Source of the DNA: Enoplolaimus lenunculus
Lineage: Eukaryota; Nematoda; Enoplea; Enoplida; Thoracostomopsidae
DNA length: 64,000 nt
NCBI GenBank assembly: GCA_030248215.1
Contig: JASANG010000082.1
Location: 21,935 to 85,934, forward strand
Direction of reading: 5' to 3'
The position numbers and the translations under genes are program-made. The notes under the pieces were generated by a model, which was not told where the DNA came from, searched no databases, and saw only the letters and a list, made by a program, of their open reading frames with translations. Positions 11,870-24,592 of this stretch are shown here, in pieces (position 1 is the stretch's first letter; each line of letters opens with the position of its first letter).

Positions 11870-12075
11870 GGTCCATCAGGGGCGGAACGTTTTTCTGTGG
11901 GACCAGAATAGAATAAGCTTAAGCTTTAGACTAACTTTTTTGCTTGGCTTAGGATTACACTTAGGCTTAGGCTTAGGCTTAGGAATTAACTCGTTCTTAC
12001 ACTTAGGCTTAGGCTTAGGCTTAGGCTTAGAAATAAGCTTATAATACTGTTCCGCTCCTGTTCTTTGCATTGGCC
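11870..12075 (+). mobile_element. TTAGGC-bearing hAT-like MITE
   Basis: Target duplication CTTATCAT / CTTTACAT; left end shortened to GGTCCATCAGGGGCGGAACG. 12140-12330 is a GC-rich repeat fragment; 12331-12840 shows nothing recognised. Confidence 0.83.
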
Positions 12076-12840
12076 CTTTACATTGAGACTATATATGCTA
12101 TACATGTCGAATTAAAAGAAACATGAAGAGATAACAATGTACTAAGGGGCAGTTTTTGTGACCATAGAAGCGGATCCCTGTGGAGGACACAGTCCCGTAG
12201 CAAACGACGCTAGGGGTGGGGCTAAAATTTTGTACGAGCGACATACAAGGGGGTTTTCGTTGACTGAGCCTACCGTGGTCCCCCCTTGGCTATTAGCCCG
12301 GTAGGCCAGCGAGGCGGTGGTTTCAGGATCTGTTACTTCAATGTGCCTCTTATGCGGAAACAATTGTTGAAACGCGCTAGATGGTTCCGGTTTTACCGTT
12401 TTAATCGACCCTTTTATGTTCGAATTTGGGGGTTAACAAGACAACCTGATGCTTGGGCCCGGTTAGGTCAAGGTACTGTGCAAAAACACTATAACTTAAA
12501 ATACTATAGTTATATTTTACTAACTTTTTTAAGTAGAAGTGTACTAAATATTGAGCAAATCTTTGCTCAAATAATGTAAATAAGTCAAACTATTGCTGTC
12601 ATTTCGTGATCAATTCAGTAAATGTGAAGCTAAAAACTTTGTGTTTGCTTAAAATTAAGTAAAACTTTGCCAAGCACCATAGTAGTAAAACTGACACTTA
12701 ATTCGGCAACAGTTTTACTTAATTTCAAGTATATTTTTTAGTGAGTAGGTTCTGTCTCGGACTTTTACCATAAATGTCAAATAGGTGAATAATGAGAAAA
12801 TACTGAGTAGAATTCAGAATTTTTATGTTAGATGTTTCGG

Positions 12841-13110
12841 CCAATGTATATGCCGTAGGCCAATCTGGTATTCAGGCCAATTACCAATTAGGTAAGTAGG
12901 CCAATCTGCTAATCTGGGCAATAGCAGATTGGCGTAGGCCTAATAGCGATTGTAAGATGTAGCAAAACAACAGTGATAACGGTGTTGCGTCTGTCCAAGT
13001 AATCAAATCTGATTGGCTATAAGTTTAATAGCAGTTTAGTCTAGGCGAAACTGCTATTACGCAAAATAGCAGATCGACCTAGGCCAATTAGTAATTGGTC
13101 TGAATAGCAG
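12841..13110. repeat. Short interspersed palindromic repeats (GCCAATCTGCTA)
   Basis: Repeated and inverted AGGCCAATCTGCTATT-like segments with TAATTGGCCTGAA variants. Could fold extensively. Function unknown; may be a decayed foldback element. Confidence 0.5.
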
Positions 13111-13118
13111 ATTCGCCT

Positions 13119-13284
13119 ACGACATATACAACAGGACCGTCCAGCAGTACAAGCATATTCCTAAGCCTAAGCGTTAAGATAAGCCCAAGCATAAGGCCAA
13201 GCGAAATATTACTCTAAACCTTACGGATACTCTATTGCAGTCGCGCGTCAAAACGGTCCGCTCCTGAGATCTCTAACATAGGCC
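13119..13284 (-). mobile_element. Degenerate TTAGGC-family MITE
   Basis: Contains ACAAGCATATTCCTAAGCCT and ends GGTCCGCTCCTGAG to TAACATAGGCC, the usual right terminus; the left terminus is decayed. Confidence 0.6.
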
Positions 13285-13289
13285 AATAC

Positions 13290-13700
13290 GTTTAAGGTTT
13301 ATGGCAGGATACAACCGAACGTCTGCCTCCGGCTCCAGTGGAATCTTTGCCGGAGGTTCCGGCCATTTCGGTAGTAAAGTTTTGCATAATTTAGCAAAAT
13401 TTATCTGTTCAGTGCGTTTCGGTTTACTTTCGTCACAATTTTCAGAAAGGAATTTCCGAAATTTCCCAGAAAATCAACGTAAAACCTAACAACTTAACAA
13501 CATATTGCAGATATTGGCTAAAATTAACTAATTAACCATCATTTTTAGCCCATCATTTCGCCTCACCTCCGGCTCCGGCAAGTTTCGTTGACCTTCGGCT
13601 ATGGCTCCGGTATTTTTCGCCTCCTGTTGCACCCTGGTTTATGGTAAACTGAAGCAGTACATTATATCTTGCTTTGCTTTGCCAATTGAAGAATTTTTTG
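13290..13700 (-). repeat. Dispersed CCGGAGCC-rich repeat, copy 2 (inverted)
   Basis: Reverse complement corresponds to 1380-1770, including the TAGTAAAGTTTTGCATAATT block and clustered CCGGCTCC. 13701-13902 shows nothing. Confidence 0.7.
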
Positions 13701-13902
13701 TACGGCAAAATAGATAAAAAAGCTAACTTTGTATTAGGATTTGTGGCTGATACAACGAATTCCAAGGTTATCTAACCAATTTGCTATACAAACCTCGCTC
13801 TGTATCACAAATTGATGCCAAACAGTTCAGTTTCAATATCCAAAACTATATTTACACAAATAAATTCGGAACAAACATAAAACAAGGTTACATCTTTTTA
13901 TG

Positions 13903-14081
13903 GGCCCATGCTACTTTAACGGGCGTCAAGGTTTCTGGTGAGTCTATAAAAGAGTAGGTTTAGATTCTACATTATATATTTTTGCATGCGCATAGGCTTA
14001 GGAACACATTTTTGCAACGCTTGGGCTTAGGATTAGGAATACGCTTAATCTACTGTTATGCCTCTTAAAGTAACATTAACC
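13903..14081 (+). mobile_element. TTAGGC-family MITE, third subfamily
   Basis: Flanks TTTTTATG / TTTTTACG. Shares TTTTTGCAACGCTT and AATACGCTTAATCTACTGTT with 47941-48088; hexamers are sparse. Confidence 0.7.
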
Positions 14082-14189
14082 TTTTTACGTATGAGCGCCA
14101 CCAAAAACATAAACGTCGCCTCATCCTGCGTCTAAGACAGGGTTGGTTTTTTCTAAAAAATCGAATCTACCGGAAAAACGATTTTTTAG

Positions 14190-15565
14190 TTTAATTCGTT
14201 TTTCTTAAAAAACATAAAAAACGGTTTTTTCGTTTTTCCAAAAACATAAAAAACGGGTTTTTCGTTTTTCCAAAAACATAAAAAACGGTTTTTTCGTTTT
14301 TCCAAAAACATAAAAAACGGTTTTTTCGTTTTTCGAAAAACATAAAAAACGGGTTTTTCGTTTTTCCAAAAACATAAAAAACGGTTTTTTCGTTTTTCCA
14401 AAAACAAAAAAACGGTTTTTTCGTTTTTCCAAAAACATAAAAAACGGTTTTTTCGTTTTTCCAAAAACATAAAAAACGGTTTTTTCGTTTTTCCAAAAAC
14501 AAAAAAAAACGGTTTTTTCGTTTTTCCAAAAACATAAAAAACGGTTTTTTCGTTTTTCGAAAAACATAAAAACCGGTTTTTTCGTTTTTCCAAAAACATA
14601 AAAAACGGTTTTTTCGTTTTTCCAAAAACAAAAAAAACGGTTTTTTCGTTTTTCCAAAAACATAAAAAACGGTTTTTTCGTTTTTCCAAAAACAAAAAAA
14701 ACGGTTTTTTCGTTTTTCCAAACATAAAAAACGGTTTTTTTCGTTTTTAGAAAAAAAAAAACCGTTTTTTTTTCCAAAAACATAAAAAACGGTTTTTTCG
14801 TTTTTCCAAAAACAAAAAACGTTTTCTTTTTCCAAAACATCTTTTTCGTTTTTCAAAAAACATAAAAAACGGTTTTTTCGTTTTTCCAAAAACATAAAAA
14901 ACGGTTTTTTCGTTTTTCCAAAAACATAAAAAACGGTTTTTTCGTTTTTCCAAAAACAAAAAAACGGTTTTTTCGTTTTTCCAAAAACATAAAAAACGGT
15001 TTTTTCGTTTTTCCAAAAACATAAAAAACGGTTTTTTCGTTTTTCCAAAAACATAAAAAACGGTTTTTTCGTTTTTCGAAAAACATAAAAACCGGTTTTT
15101 TCGTTTTTCCAAAAACATAAAAAACGGTTTTTTCGTTTTTCCAAAAACATAAAAACCGGTTTTTTCGTTCTTCCAAAAACATAAAAAACGGTTTTTTCGT
15201 TTTTCCAAAAACATAAAAAACGGTTTAAAAAACGGTTTTTTCGTTTTTCCAAAAACATAAAAACCGGTTTTTTCGTTTTTCCAAAAACAAAAAAACGGTT
15301 TTTTCGTTTTTCCAAAAACATAAAAAACGGTTTTTTTGTTTTTCCAAAAACAAAAAAAACGGTTTTTTCGTTTTTCCAAAAACATAAAAACCGGTTTTTT
15401 CGTTTTTCCAAAAACAAAAAAACGGTTTTTTCGTTTTTCCAAAAACATAAAAAACGGTTTTTTCGTTTTTCCAAAAACAAAAAAACGGTTTTTCCGTTTA
15501 AACAAAAACGATTTTTTCGTTTTTCCAAAACAACACAAAAAAACGGTTTTTTTGTTTTTCCGGTA
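14190..15565. repeat. 32-bp minisatellite, about 43 copies
   Basis: Unit CGGTTTTTTCGTTTTTCC plus AAAAACATAAAAAA. Each unit can fold on itself: GTTTTTT pairs with AAAAAAC and TTTTT with AAAAA. All three minus-strand frames stay open for hundreds of codons because the unit lacks TAA/TAG/TGA on that strand; I do not regard this as coding. 14082-14189 and 15566-15982 show no feature. Confidence 0.9.
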
Positions 15566-15986
15566 AAAAACGAAAAACAAGCGAAAAAATTGAAAATAAC
15601 ATGTACTGGCGCTTTAGCAAACGCACAGACGTAATGAAAAATTCTTTTCAAAAATGATACTACGAGAATAACATGACTATTTTATTAAGCATATATCAAC
15701 ATTTTAAAACACATGATAAAGCATATGGTAGACACTACAAAAACTGTCAAATGTCTAAAAAAACTGCATCTACTAGCTTGCTGACCACAGCCTAGCGGGT
15801 TTGAGATCGGCGAAAATATTCTAACAGGTTTTTTAGTTTCGTTGTTCATCAGTCTGGTTTGACTCTAACGCCACAGCTGGAATTGTTGGATCAAACAGAC
15901 ACAACAAAAACAAACGATATAACATATACAGCAGTAATTTTAAGAGCAAAAGGATTTATCACCAAAACCGCCGATAACAGAATTAA

Positions 15987-16125
15987 CCCTTTCTCACATG
16001 AATATTTTCTATTTCCCCTGAGACCTACTTGTATGCTAGGATTCGAACTCCAGTGACTGGAGTGGGAGGCGTATACCATCACGACTCAGATATAGGAGCT
16101 TGACGCTCGAGCCCGAGGGGGCTCT
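15987..16125 (-). mobile_element. Partial TTAA MITE with tRNA-like core
   Basis: Begins after TTAA with CCCTTTCTCACATGAATATT and runs through the tRNA-like part to the CTCGAGCCCGAG region, where it stops; the distal half is missing. A full copy follows 18 bp later. Confidence 0.75.
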
Positions 16126-16142
16126 GAAAATTTTTCGCTTAA

Positions 16143-16404
16143 CTCTTTTTCACATGAATATTTTCTATTTCCCCTGAGACCTACTTTTATGCTAGGATTC
16201 GAACTCCAGTGACTGGAGTGGGAGGCGTATACCATCACCACTCAGCTATAGGAGCTTGATGCTCGAGCCCGAGGGGCTCTCACGTCTTGTGGTGATTTAG
16301 TACTATGTATACGTGTTGCAATTGTTAAACACGGTGCGATATATATTATTTAACGTATATACACTGCGCTGAGTTGCCTACAGGCAACTCAATGTGAGAA
16401 GGGG
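16143..16404 (-). mobile_element. TTAA MITE with tRNA-like core
   Basis: Flanked by TTAA (16139-16142 and 16405-16408). Ends CTCTTTTTCACATG and (complement) CCCCTTCTCACATTG. Minus strand: an A-box-like TAGCTGAGTGGTGATGG and B-box GAGTTCGAATCC about 40 nt apart, as in a tRNA gene. 16409-16931 is the PCDH15 3' flank; no obvious close AATAAA. Confidence 0.85.
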
Positions 16405-16931
16405 TTAAGCCTCAGTTGTGGCAACAGAAATTACGTCTGCTTCAAATTCAGCTTCATTACTGCTACAGCGAACACAAGTAGCAGAAACGTCTGGTATATC
16501 CAATCAAAAACAGGTGCTACAAAATCTAGTAAATTAGCGTAAAACTTACATTTAAGCAAAACTCATTCTGCATATTATGGTGTGAGAAAAATCAATTTCT
16601 TGCAGTTTTCCGCAACGTTTTGTCGTTGTTATGCAAGATGATTTACTTAAATTAATATTTTAAAAAAGATTTTTCTGTTTCTTTGTCATTTTTCCACCCT
16701 TTCAGAAAAACTGGAACACACCGTAAAAAAGGATTATTACTGTTGCGTTCTTCTGGTGTGCCATCCTGGTCTAAAGCTTTTAGACCTGAGCCTAAGCCTA
16801 AGCCTAACCCTGCTGGTGTTTACGAAAAAAGCCCCTTTTTGAGCCATGCCATACGTCTTCGAATATGGGTTCATATGCCAGTATATTAAACTTTGCTTGC
16901 ATCCACGGTCTTCTAAGTTGAGTTCCTTTGG

Positions 16932-17250
16932 CTATAACATAGTCGTTCGTTCGCTATTAATTTGTAATGTAGAAGACGACCCCCCATGCGCGTGATTAGT
17001 CGCCGCAGGCCTATACTTCGTCAACCGGCCTGCCAAGTGTCGGCCTTTGCCAATATGCCGTTGGTCCATATCAGATCCGCCGGAAATCGAACCTGCCGGA
17101 TAATCTGGGGGTGGTATACGAATATCGCCGTCTCCGTGAGACCTTGAGTTTCGATACGGACCCTCGTGAGCGTGATCGCTTATTGAATCGTCCAAAATGT
17201 CATCTTCGCCCAACGCGGCACCGTTTCGAATATGTGATGGCAGTGGACGT
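16932..17250 (-). CDS. PCDH15: PCDH15 exon 38: C-terminus with PDZ ligand and stop
   Basis: Residues 1579-1684 and a TAG stop. Acidic segment [11 protein letters not shown], then a Gly/Arg/His-rich tail ending SERTTML. The last four residues fit the class I PDZ-binding pattern (S/T-x-hydrophobic); vertebrate PCDH15 also ends in a PDZ ligand. Acceptor ATTTGCAG. Confidence 0.92.
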
Positions 17251-19599
17251 CTGCAAATAAAACCTACTAAGCCAGTCAGGACCTTTTAGCTTTGACGAAT
17301 CAAACGTTTTTCCACGCGAAACGAGTGTCAAAAGAGCTATTTTTGCAGTTTGAAAACCTATTACTAACTGATGATTGTGAACTCACGTGTTATACAATGT
17401 GGAAGAGTTTGAATGCATCGGAATAGGTCGGATACTGTACACTCCATCGGTTACAGTGAATCCAACGTCAACTCCGTTTGCATCTTTCGACGGCAAATCT
17501 TCGGGCATCGCCATTTCGAGCATTTGAGTTTCATACTCCGCTACATCTAAAACGATCATAGAAACGGTCACACGTGCAAGCTATTGCAGCGGCAAGTTGC
17601 GCAAGTGCAAGTTATTGCAATTGCAACTTGCGCAAGCGCAAGTTATTGCAATTGCAATTGAACAAGTGCAAGTTATTGCAGTTGCAACTTGTGCAAGTGC
17701 ATGTAGTTATTGCAATTGCAATTGAACAAGTACAAGTTATTGCAATTGCAACTTGCGCAAGCGCAAGTTATTGTAATTGCAATTGAACAAGTACAAGTTA
17801 TTGCAATTGCAACTTGCGCAAGCGCAAGTTATTGTAATTGCAATTGAACAAGTGCAAGTTATTGCAGTTGCAACTTGTGCAAGCGCATGCTGTATGTGCA
17901 ACTTGTATGTAAAGTTTGTACTTACGTGCAACTTGTACGAGCAATTTTTAGTTGCAAAAAGTTTGCATAGAACTTGTAGCTGCAGTTTATTCATGATGCA
18001 ATCATTGGTGAACATTTTGTTCGAACAGTTTAAAATTCACTTTTACAAGAGTATGCAACTGACTACATTCAGTATAAACCGTATTTTGGTCTCAAAAAAA
18101 TCACCGACCTTTGTGACCAGATGAAAAGTGAACGTACCTGTAGGACTTGGTGTTATGTATAACGAATTGTATTTATTTTGTTGAGCAGTCGGAAATATTG
18201 TATATAAGCTCGGTTTACTGTGATGGCCACCAGGGGCGCCGTTACTCGCTTCGTTTCCGGTCGCATGCATAAGACCATTGGCTCCAACATTTTTAGTGAA
18301 AAATTGCTGACGTGTCGCTTGTTTAGTTCTGAAAATTCTAAAAAATAATTTTGTACTAATAATATTGGCTGTTATAAATTCAGGATGAACGAGTACATGG
18401 AAAATTTCACAAATCAAACAACTATTATTTAAATCTTAAATCCGTTGAAAAATTCACTCGAACACGCGAAAATAAACAAACGGTCTACGTCAAACTTGAA
18501 GTTACGTCATACTTCAAGTTACGTCATACTTCAAGTTACGTCATACTTCAAGTTACGTCATACTTCAAGTCACGTCATACTTCAACTTACGTCATACTTC
18601 AAGTTACGTCATATTTCAAGTTACGTCATCCTTCAAGTTACGTCATACTTCAAGTCACGTCATACTTCAACTTACGTCATACTTCAAGTTACATCATACT
18701 TCAAGTTACGTCATTCTTCAAGTTACGTCATACTTCAAGTTACATCATACTTCAAGTTACGTCATTCTTCAAGTTGATGAACTTGGTAAAAAAATTAATA
18801 AACCAAAAACTGTACACCTCCTATAGTAAACCAGACATCATACCACTACACCACCGTGCTGCAATACCAAGTGCATGCTGTATATCCATTATCCATATAG
18901 CCTATGTATTAAAACTAGCCCAAAATGTGTAATCGATCGCACTTACCGTGACACCTTTACCCAGCAGCAACACAAAATTGCAATTGCAATTATTGAACCA
19001 ACTGCAATCACAGACGCAAGAACAATTAATGCAATTTGAGCAGCTGAAATCAATAAAAATAATTTAGTTTAATAGAGTTAGTCGTAATTATACTCATGAA
19101 ACAGGGTCAAATAAGTTAAAATGTTATTATAGTTACAAAACCGACAGGGAGGTTCATAGACACATTACTTAAATAGAAGTTGCGGCCCATGTATAGAACA
19201 GCGCCGGATCGTTTTCTGAAGGGGCTATGATAGAGTCAGGTTAAGCTTTAGACTAATTTTTTTGCTTAGGCTTAGCCTTAGGCTTAGGAATAGGCTCATT
19301 CATACGCTGAGGCTAAGGCTTAGGCTTAGGCTTAGGAATATGATTAGGCTTAGGCTTAGGAATATGCTTACTCTACTGTTCCGGCCCTGTTTTATACATG
19401 GGCCGAAATTGCAATCACATCGAAACTCAGTCATGTCGCGGACAATTTTAAATCAAGTTAGGGTTGTGCTATATCATGTATGATGCCGCATGACGTCAAA
19501 TACGGTACCAACCGTCATCAAGAAAGCATTGTATAGACCTTAGGTTTTTGTTCACTAACCTAAAAGATCGTTTTCGACCATAATTTACAATAATTATGC

Positions 19600-19665
<66 letters not shown>

Positions 19666-22600
19666 GCCAGGCCACAATTCTTAAATGCCTGTATGGTACG
19701 TAATACCAGCTGGTGAAAAGTCTTGTAACTTTTTAATGCAGTACTTGGCGGCGAGGTTCGAAAATTTGCACATTTTTTACATTTGATTGGTCCTACTTCT
19801 GCGCTAAGTTTGAGATTGGCAATTGCCGGCGGCCGTCTGTTTGAAAACCTATCGTTAACTGGTGATGGGTGCTATACGCATTTGAGAATATGGAGTCTCG
19901 TGTAAATAAATTATTATTCTTATATGGATATATATCAAGGTGCGACCGGATATCCGGTCCGGATTAGTCTCCGACAAAATCCGATATCCGTATTCGGTAT
20001 AAACCGTCCGGATACAGGATATTTTGACGGTCGTGGCACCATAATACCACAAAACTGTAGTTAAGGTTTCATAAATACATACCTCTTGCACGATTCAATC
20101 ACTTTCAACAGTGCTCATATTTACCTGCTATATCCTTTTAACATCCGGTTCCGGTAACAAATTTAGTATCCGACTCCGCAAAAAACTTAATATCCGGCTC
20201 CGGTTCGAGTATGCGGTAAATTAATATCCGGTCGCACCATTGAACACATAACGACATACATAGATATGGACATGTATATAATCTTTAGTAATTTTCAACC
20301 CTGTTTAGCCATAACACTAAACCCTCTTTTGAATCTGAAACGTGTCATCGGCGTTTGTCTGCACGCGAGACGGTTCTAAATTTAGCCAAAAACCTCTAAA
20401 AATCCTTGTAAACAAAATATGAACAGCAAAAATTTTAGCAAATTTTCAACACAGATAAAACGGTAAATTCGCTGCTGTTTCAGTTTTAAGCTTTAAGTTC
20501 GTTTACATTTTGCAAAAACGCAATTGTGCAAACATTCCGGATATTATTGCAAAATGTAGTTTTTGACAGTTACGTTAGATTTTTATGAGTTAAACAAACA
20601 AATAAAAAACAATCAGATACAAACAAAAATCTTAGCAAAGAAAAACAAACATATAAACATATATGTATAGTTGGTAAAACGGTTGAAGGGTGTCGCTCAG
20701 ACCGGAAAATAAACGATTTTTGTCGTTCAGACCGGAAAACAAACGATTTTTGTCGTTCAGACCGGAAACCAAACGATTTTTGTCGTTCAGACCGGAAACC
20801 AAACGAATTTTGTCGTTTAGACCGGAAACCAAACGATGTTTGGGCGACAAAAATCGCATTTTGAGTTCAAATGTCAAAATTAGCGAAATTTTGCAAATTA
20901 ATGTTTCGTTAAAGTTTGAACTTTGATCACTGGAGTCCGACATCCGACTTCCATATCTAAATATGACCATAACTGTAGATTATTTTTCTACAGATGCAGC
21001 ATAAAATTTTCCGGCGCGTGTAAAGACCAGGGACGGAACGTTTTTCTACGGGACTGGAAAAGAGTAAGTGTAAGCTTCAGACTATTTTTTGATTGGCTTA
21101 GGCTTAGGCTTAAGAATATGCTCATTCTTTCGCTTAGGCTTAAGCTTAGGCTTAGGAATATGCTCATTCTTACGCTTTGGCTTCGGCTTAAGCTTAGACT
21201 TAGACTTAACAATATGAACATTCGTACGCTTAGGCTTAGAAATATGCTCATTCAGCTTATGCTTAGGCTTAGGCTTCATTTAGGAATATGCTCATTCTTA
21301 GGCTTACGCTTACGAATATGCTCATTCTAACGCTTAGGCTTAGGTTTAGGCATAGGCTAAACTTAGGAATATGCTTATAATACTGTTCCGCCACTGTTAT
21401 TTACATTAGCCAGTTTTCCTAACCTCATTTGCATAAAATAGGTTTTCACCAAACCCAATATTGCTGGGGGGCTGTTATGGTTCAGGCTAAATTATGATGG
21501 TATAGTAAAAAACTTACAGTTCCATTTAGTTGTATTCAGCAACCCGTCACCGTCGCTCAGATTAACACCAGCTTTCGCAACTACAGCGCTTGAAATTGAA
21601 ATTTTGGCAACTTTAAAGTATCGTTTGAGCTCATCTTGTAGGGTCGACAGCACCTCTGGATCGCCAGAAACAAGAGCACTGAAATTACAACAATGAAAAT
21701 GGTCATAGTTTGCACCCCCCAGGGATCAGATTGGCGAGGAACGACTCCGAAGACGCCGATTAAAATGTTGGGGCTTATAAAATGGCATTAGCATATCGTT
21801 AGCTAAATTCGACAGTGTCGTCATCAAACAAATATTTCGTGTTGTTGTTGACTCCCCTCTGGTCTCCTCTGCCAGCACGGCCCCTCAGAGGAATTTCGTT
21901 TTTTATAACAAATGGATATTCCGTAAGTAAGGTTTCTTAGAATTTCATGCAAACAGCGAAAAACAGTAACTTGCTAATAAGAGGGTGTCCCCATTTTGTG
22001 TCCTAATCAATAGGAGTCCGTATCTCTAATAAGAGTCCGTACGCAGGTAGAGTCCCTTAACAAAAATTAGAGTCAATAAATGTCAATTATCCCTAATTAT
22101 AGCGCATAAATGACCCAAGGACCAAATAAAGTTGTGTTCGAAACTTTAAAGAGTACTTCAGTTTGGAAAGTAACAGTTCAAAGTATAACTTTGCATTATC
22201 GCTCAAGCTTTTAATACAGTGGTGCTCACACGTTACCCTACGTGCACTGCGCACATCCATCGTCCCCCTATACCGTTTTAAAAAGACTAGCTATACTGTT
22301 ATTGCGTAACTGTGTGCGGAAATTTTATCTCTAAATATAAAATGTCCGCATAGCGCTTATTGCATTGACGGACATTTTGTATACTGTTTGCGCGTTATGT
22401 TAAAATTAATTATAGAGTTGTGTGAATTGTCGGACTTTGTCGTTACAGTCTAAAAGTTTGCCGCCGGAAAGCGGTTAATAAGATAATTAATTTACTGCGT
22501 AATTTTGTTGCTTTTTGCATGCTCACCAAAATTTCCCGCCAAAATTTGAATTTCGCGCCAAAATGTGAATCTCCCCGCCAAAATTTGAATTTCCCGCCAA

Positions 22601-24502
22601 AATTTAAATTTTCCCGTCAAAACTTGAATTTCCTGCCAAAATTTGAATTTTCCCGCAAAAATTTGAACTTTCCCCCCAAAATTTGAATTTTTCGCTAAAA
22701 TTTGAATTTTCCCGCCAAAATTTGAATTTTCCAGCCGAAATTTGAATTTCCGGCCAAAATTTGAATTTTCCCGCCTAAATTTGAATTTCCCCGTTGAGGT
22801 GCCCCTAATGTGTCTATCATATAAAAATGTTGTCCCCTACACTGTTTTTCAAACATTTCAATGTCCTAGACACTGGCACTGCAAAACAGTTTTGTCCGGA
22901 TAGAGTTTCCGTGAAACTCTATGATGTCCACGAATGGCGGTGATACTATTGGAAAATGAAGGGTTTCGATAAAACATAAGCCGGACAAGCTATTATATAT
23001 ATTTCTTTTGGGAGGGGACATTTTGTGAGCCGAGTGGACGTATGGTAACGCGTGAGTGACACAAGACAAACGATTAATGCAACAGATAGTGCTATACCGG
23101 ATATATCAGTAACGATAGGTGGCCGACGGCGGGTTGAAAATAAATAACAGTCCGTAACCGAATAACAAGAAGTGTACTCTCTGGAGAGGCCAAATAAATA
23201 TCAGTCCTCCCCCCGTCTCTTCGGGTCACCACAGTATTGCAATCTCTTTTGCGTTATTTTTAGCCCAACATACCTTATATCATTGTGATCGCATATTTGT
23301 AATGAATGTGGATTAATAAAATATAACGTAACCAGCGTTCTGAAATTAAATCATACCGTTTCACAATTAATTCAATTGTGTTCTACGGTCACTATGGTCT
23401 CTCCTGGTGGTCCATTGACCCGGAGAGCCAATTGAAGGCTGCCCACCTTCAGGTCTGCTAGACGTGTATTCTTGTTTAAATTTACAAGTTAACCTGATAG
23501 TTGAAAAGAGTGAAATATGGTAATAGTATTCTGAATACACAGTACCAGAAGCAAAAATGCGAATAATCCTAAGGGTGACACTATAGTTTTGAATCATTGT
23601 AAATGCCGTCCGGCGTCGTTCGTCATCCGTACGACGCCGTCCGTCGCCTTGCGTCACCGTGCGGCATTGTACGCGAATTGCTGACGTACGATACCGTATG
23701 GTGATGGACGGTGACGCACGGCGACAGACGGATTACGAACGGCGCCGGACGGGTGGCGGACCGCGCCGTACGACGAGTATAGCTCAACCCTAGCCTGATT
23801 TGAAACTGATTAAACTGAATTTAAAACTTAAACCTTGCCAGATTCAGCAGAAGCTACCGGATTCATCTTCAAAATGGTCCTTCAAGATAAGTCCATCCCT
23901 CAGGTGTTCCATGTGTTGACAAAGGTGAATCCAATACGGGGTATACATATACTGGCCCATGGAAAGCTCACCTTGTTAGGGATGGTAAAAATGTTTAGCA
24001 GGGGCATACTGGGTTTTCAGTGACTTACAAGCAAGGTTGAAAATTTTCTAGATGGCCCAAAATCGTCCAGTGGGGCTGAATCCTCACTGGTCTTCTCTGT
24101 TTATGGACACATCCCCATATATATGTCGCAGTCCAAGTCGGAATTCAGCTCAATTCCGAATTGGGTTAGTCCAAAGCGGAATTACGACATGGACTAGCTC
24201 AAGGCGGAATTATGTCTGATAACGCTGCGTCATTTTACGTGTACTTGTAACAGAGAACGAATTTTGCCGTAAGCTAGCCCAAGTCGTAATTCCGCAGTGA
24301 GCCAGACCAATTCGAAATCAGGTTGTAATTACGACTTGAACTACGACATATATATGCTGTTCAAGATTATTTCGTATTTTCGATAAAATTTAAATATATT
24401 TTTTCATACCTGAGCGTTAATCCTTTAGTAGCATCGTTCATTTTTTCAGCTCCAATCACTTGACACGGTCCAGAAAGGCTTTGCAAACTTCTGAAAAATA
24501 AA

Positions 24503-24592
<90 letters not shown>

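Noticed and set aside
14191..15651. Open frame of 486 codons, minus strand
   Set aside because: It is the 32-bp minisatellite read through in rotating frames (KNEKTVFYVFGKTKKPFF); no non-repetitive domain.
17574..18124. Open frames rich in Cys, Asn and Gln on both strands
   Set aside because: Translation of the 31-bp palindromic array in intron 36.
18445..18777. 110-codon plus-strand frame
   Set aside because: Translation of the 17-bp repeat of intron 35.
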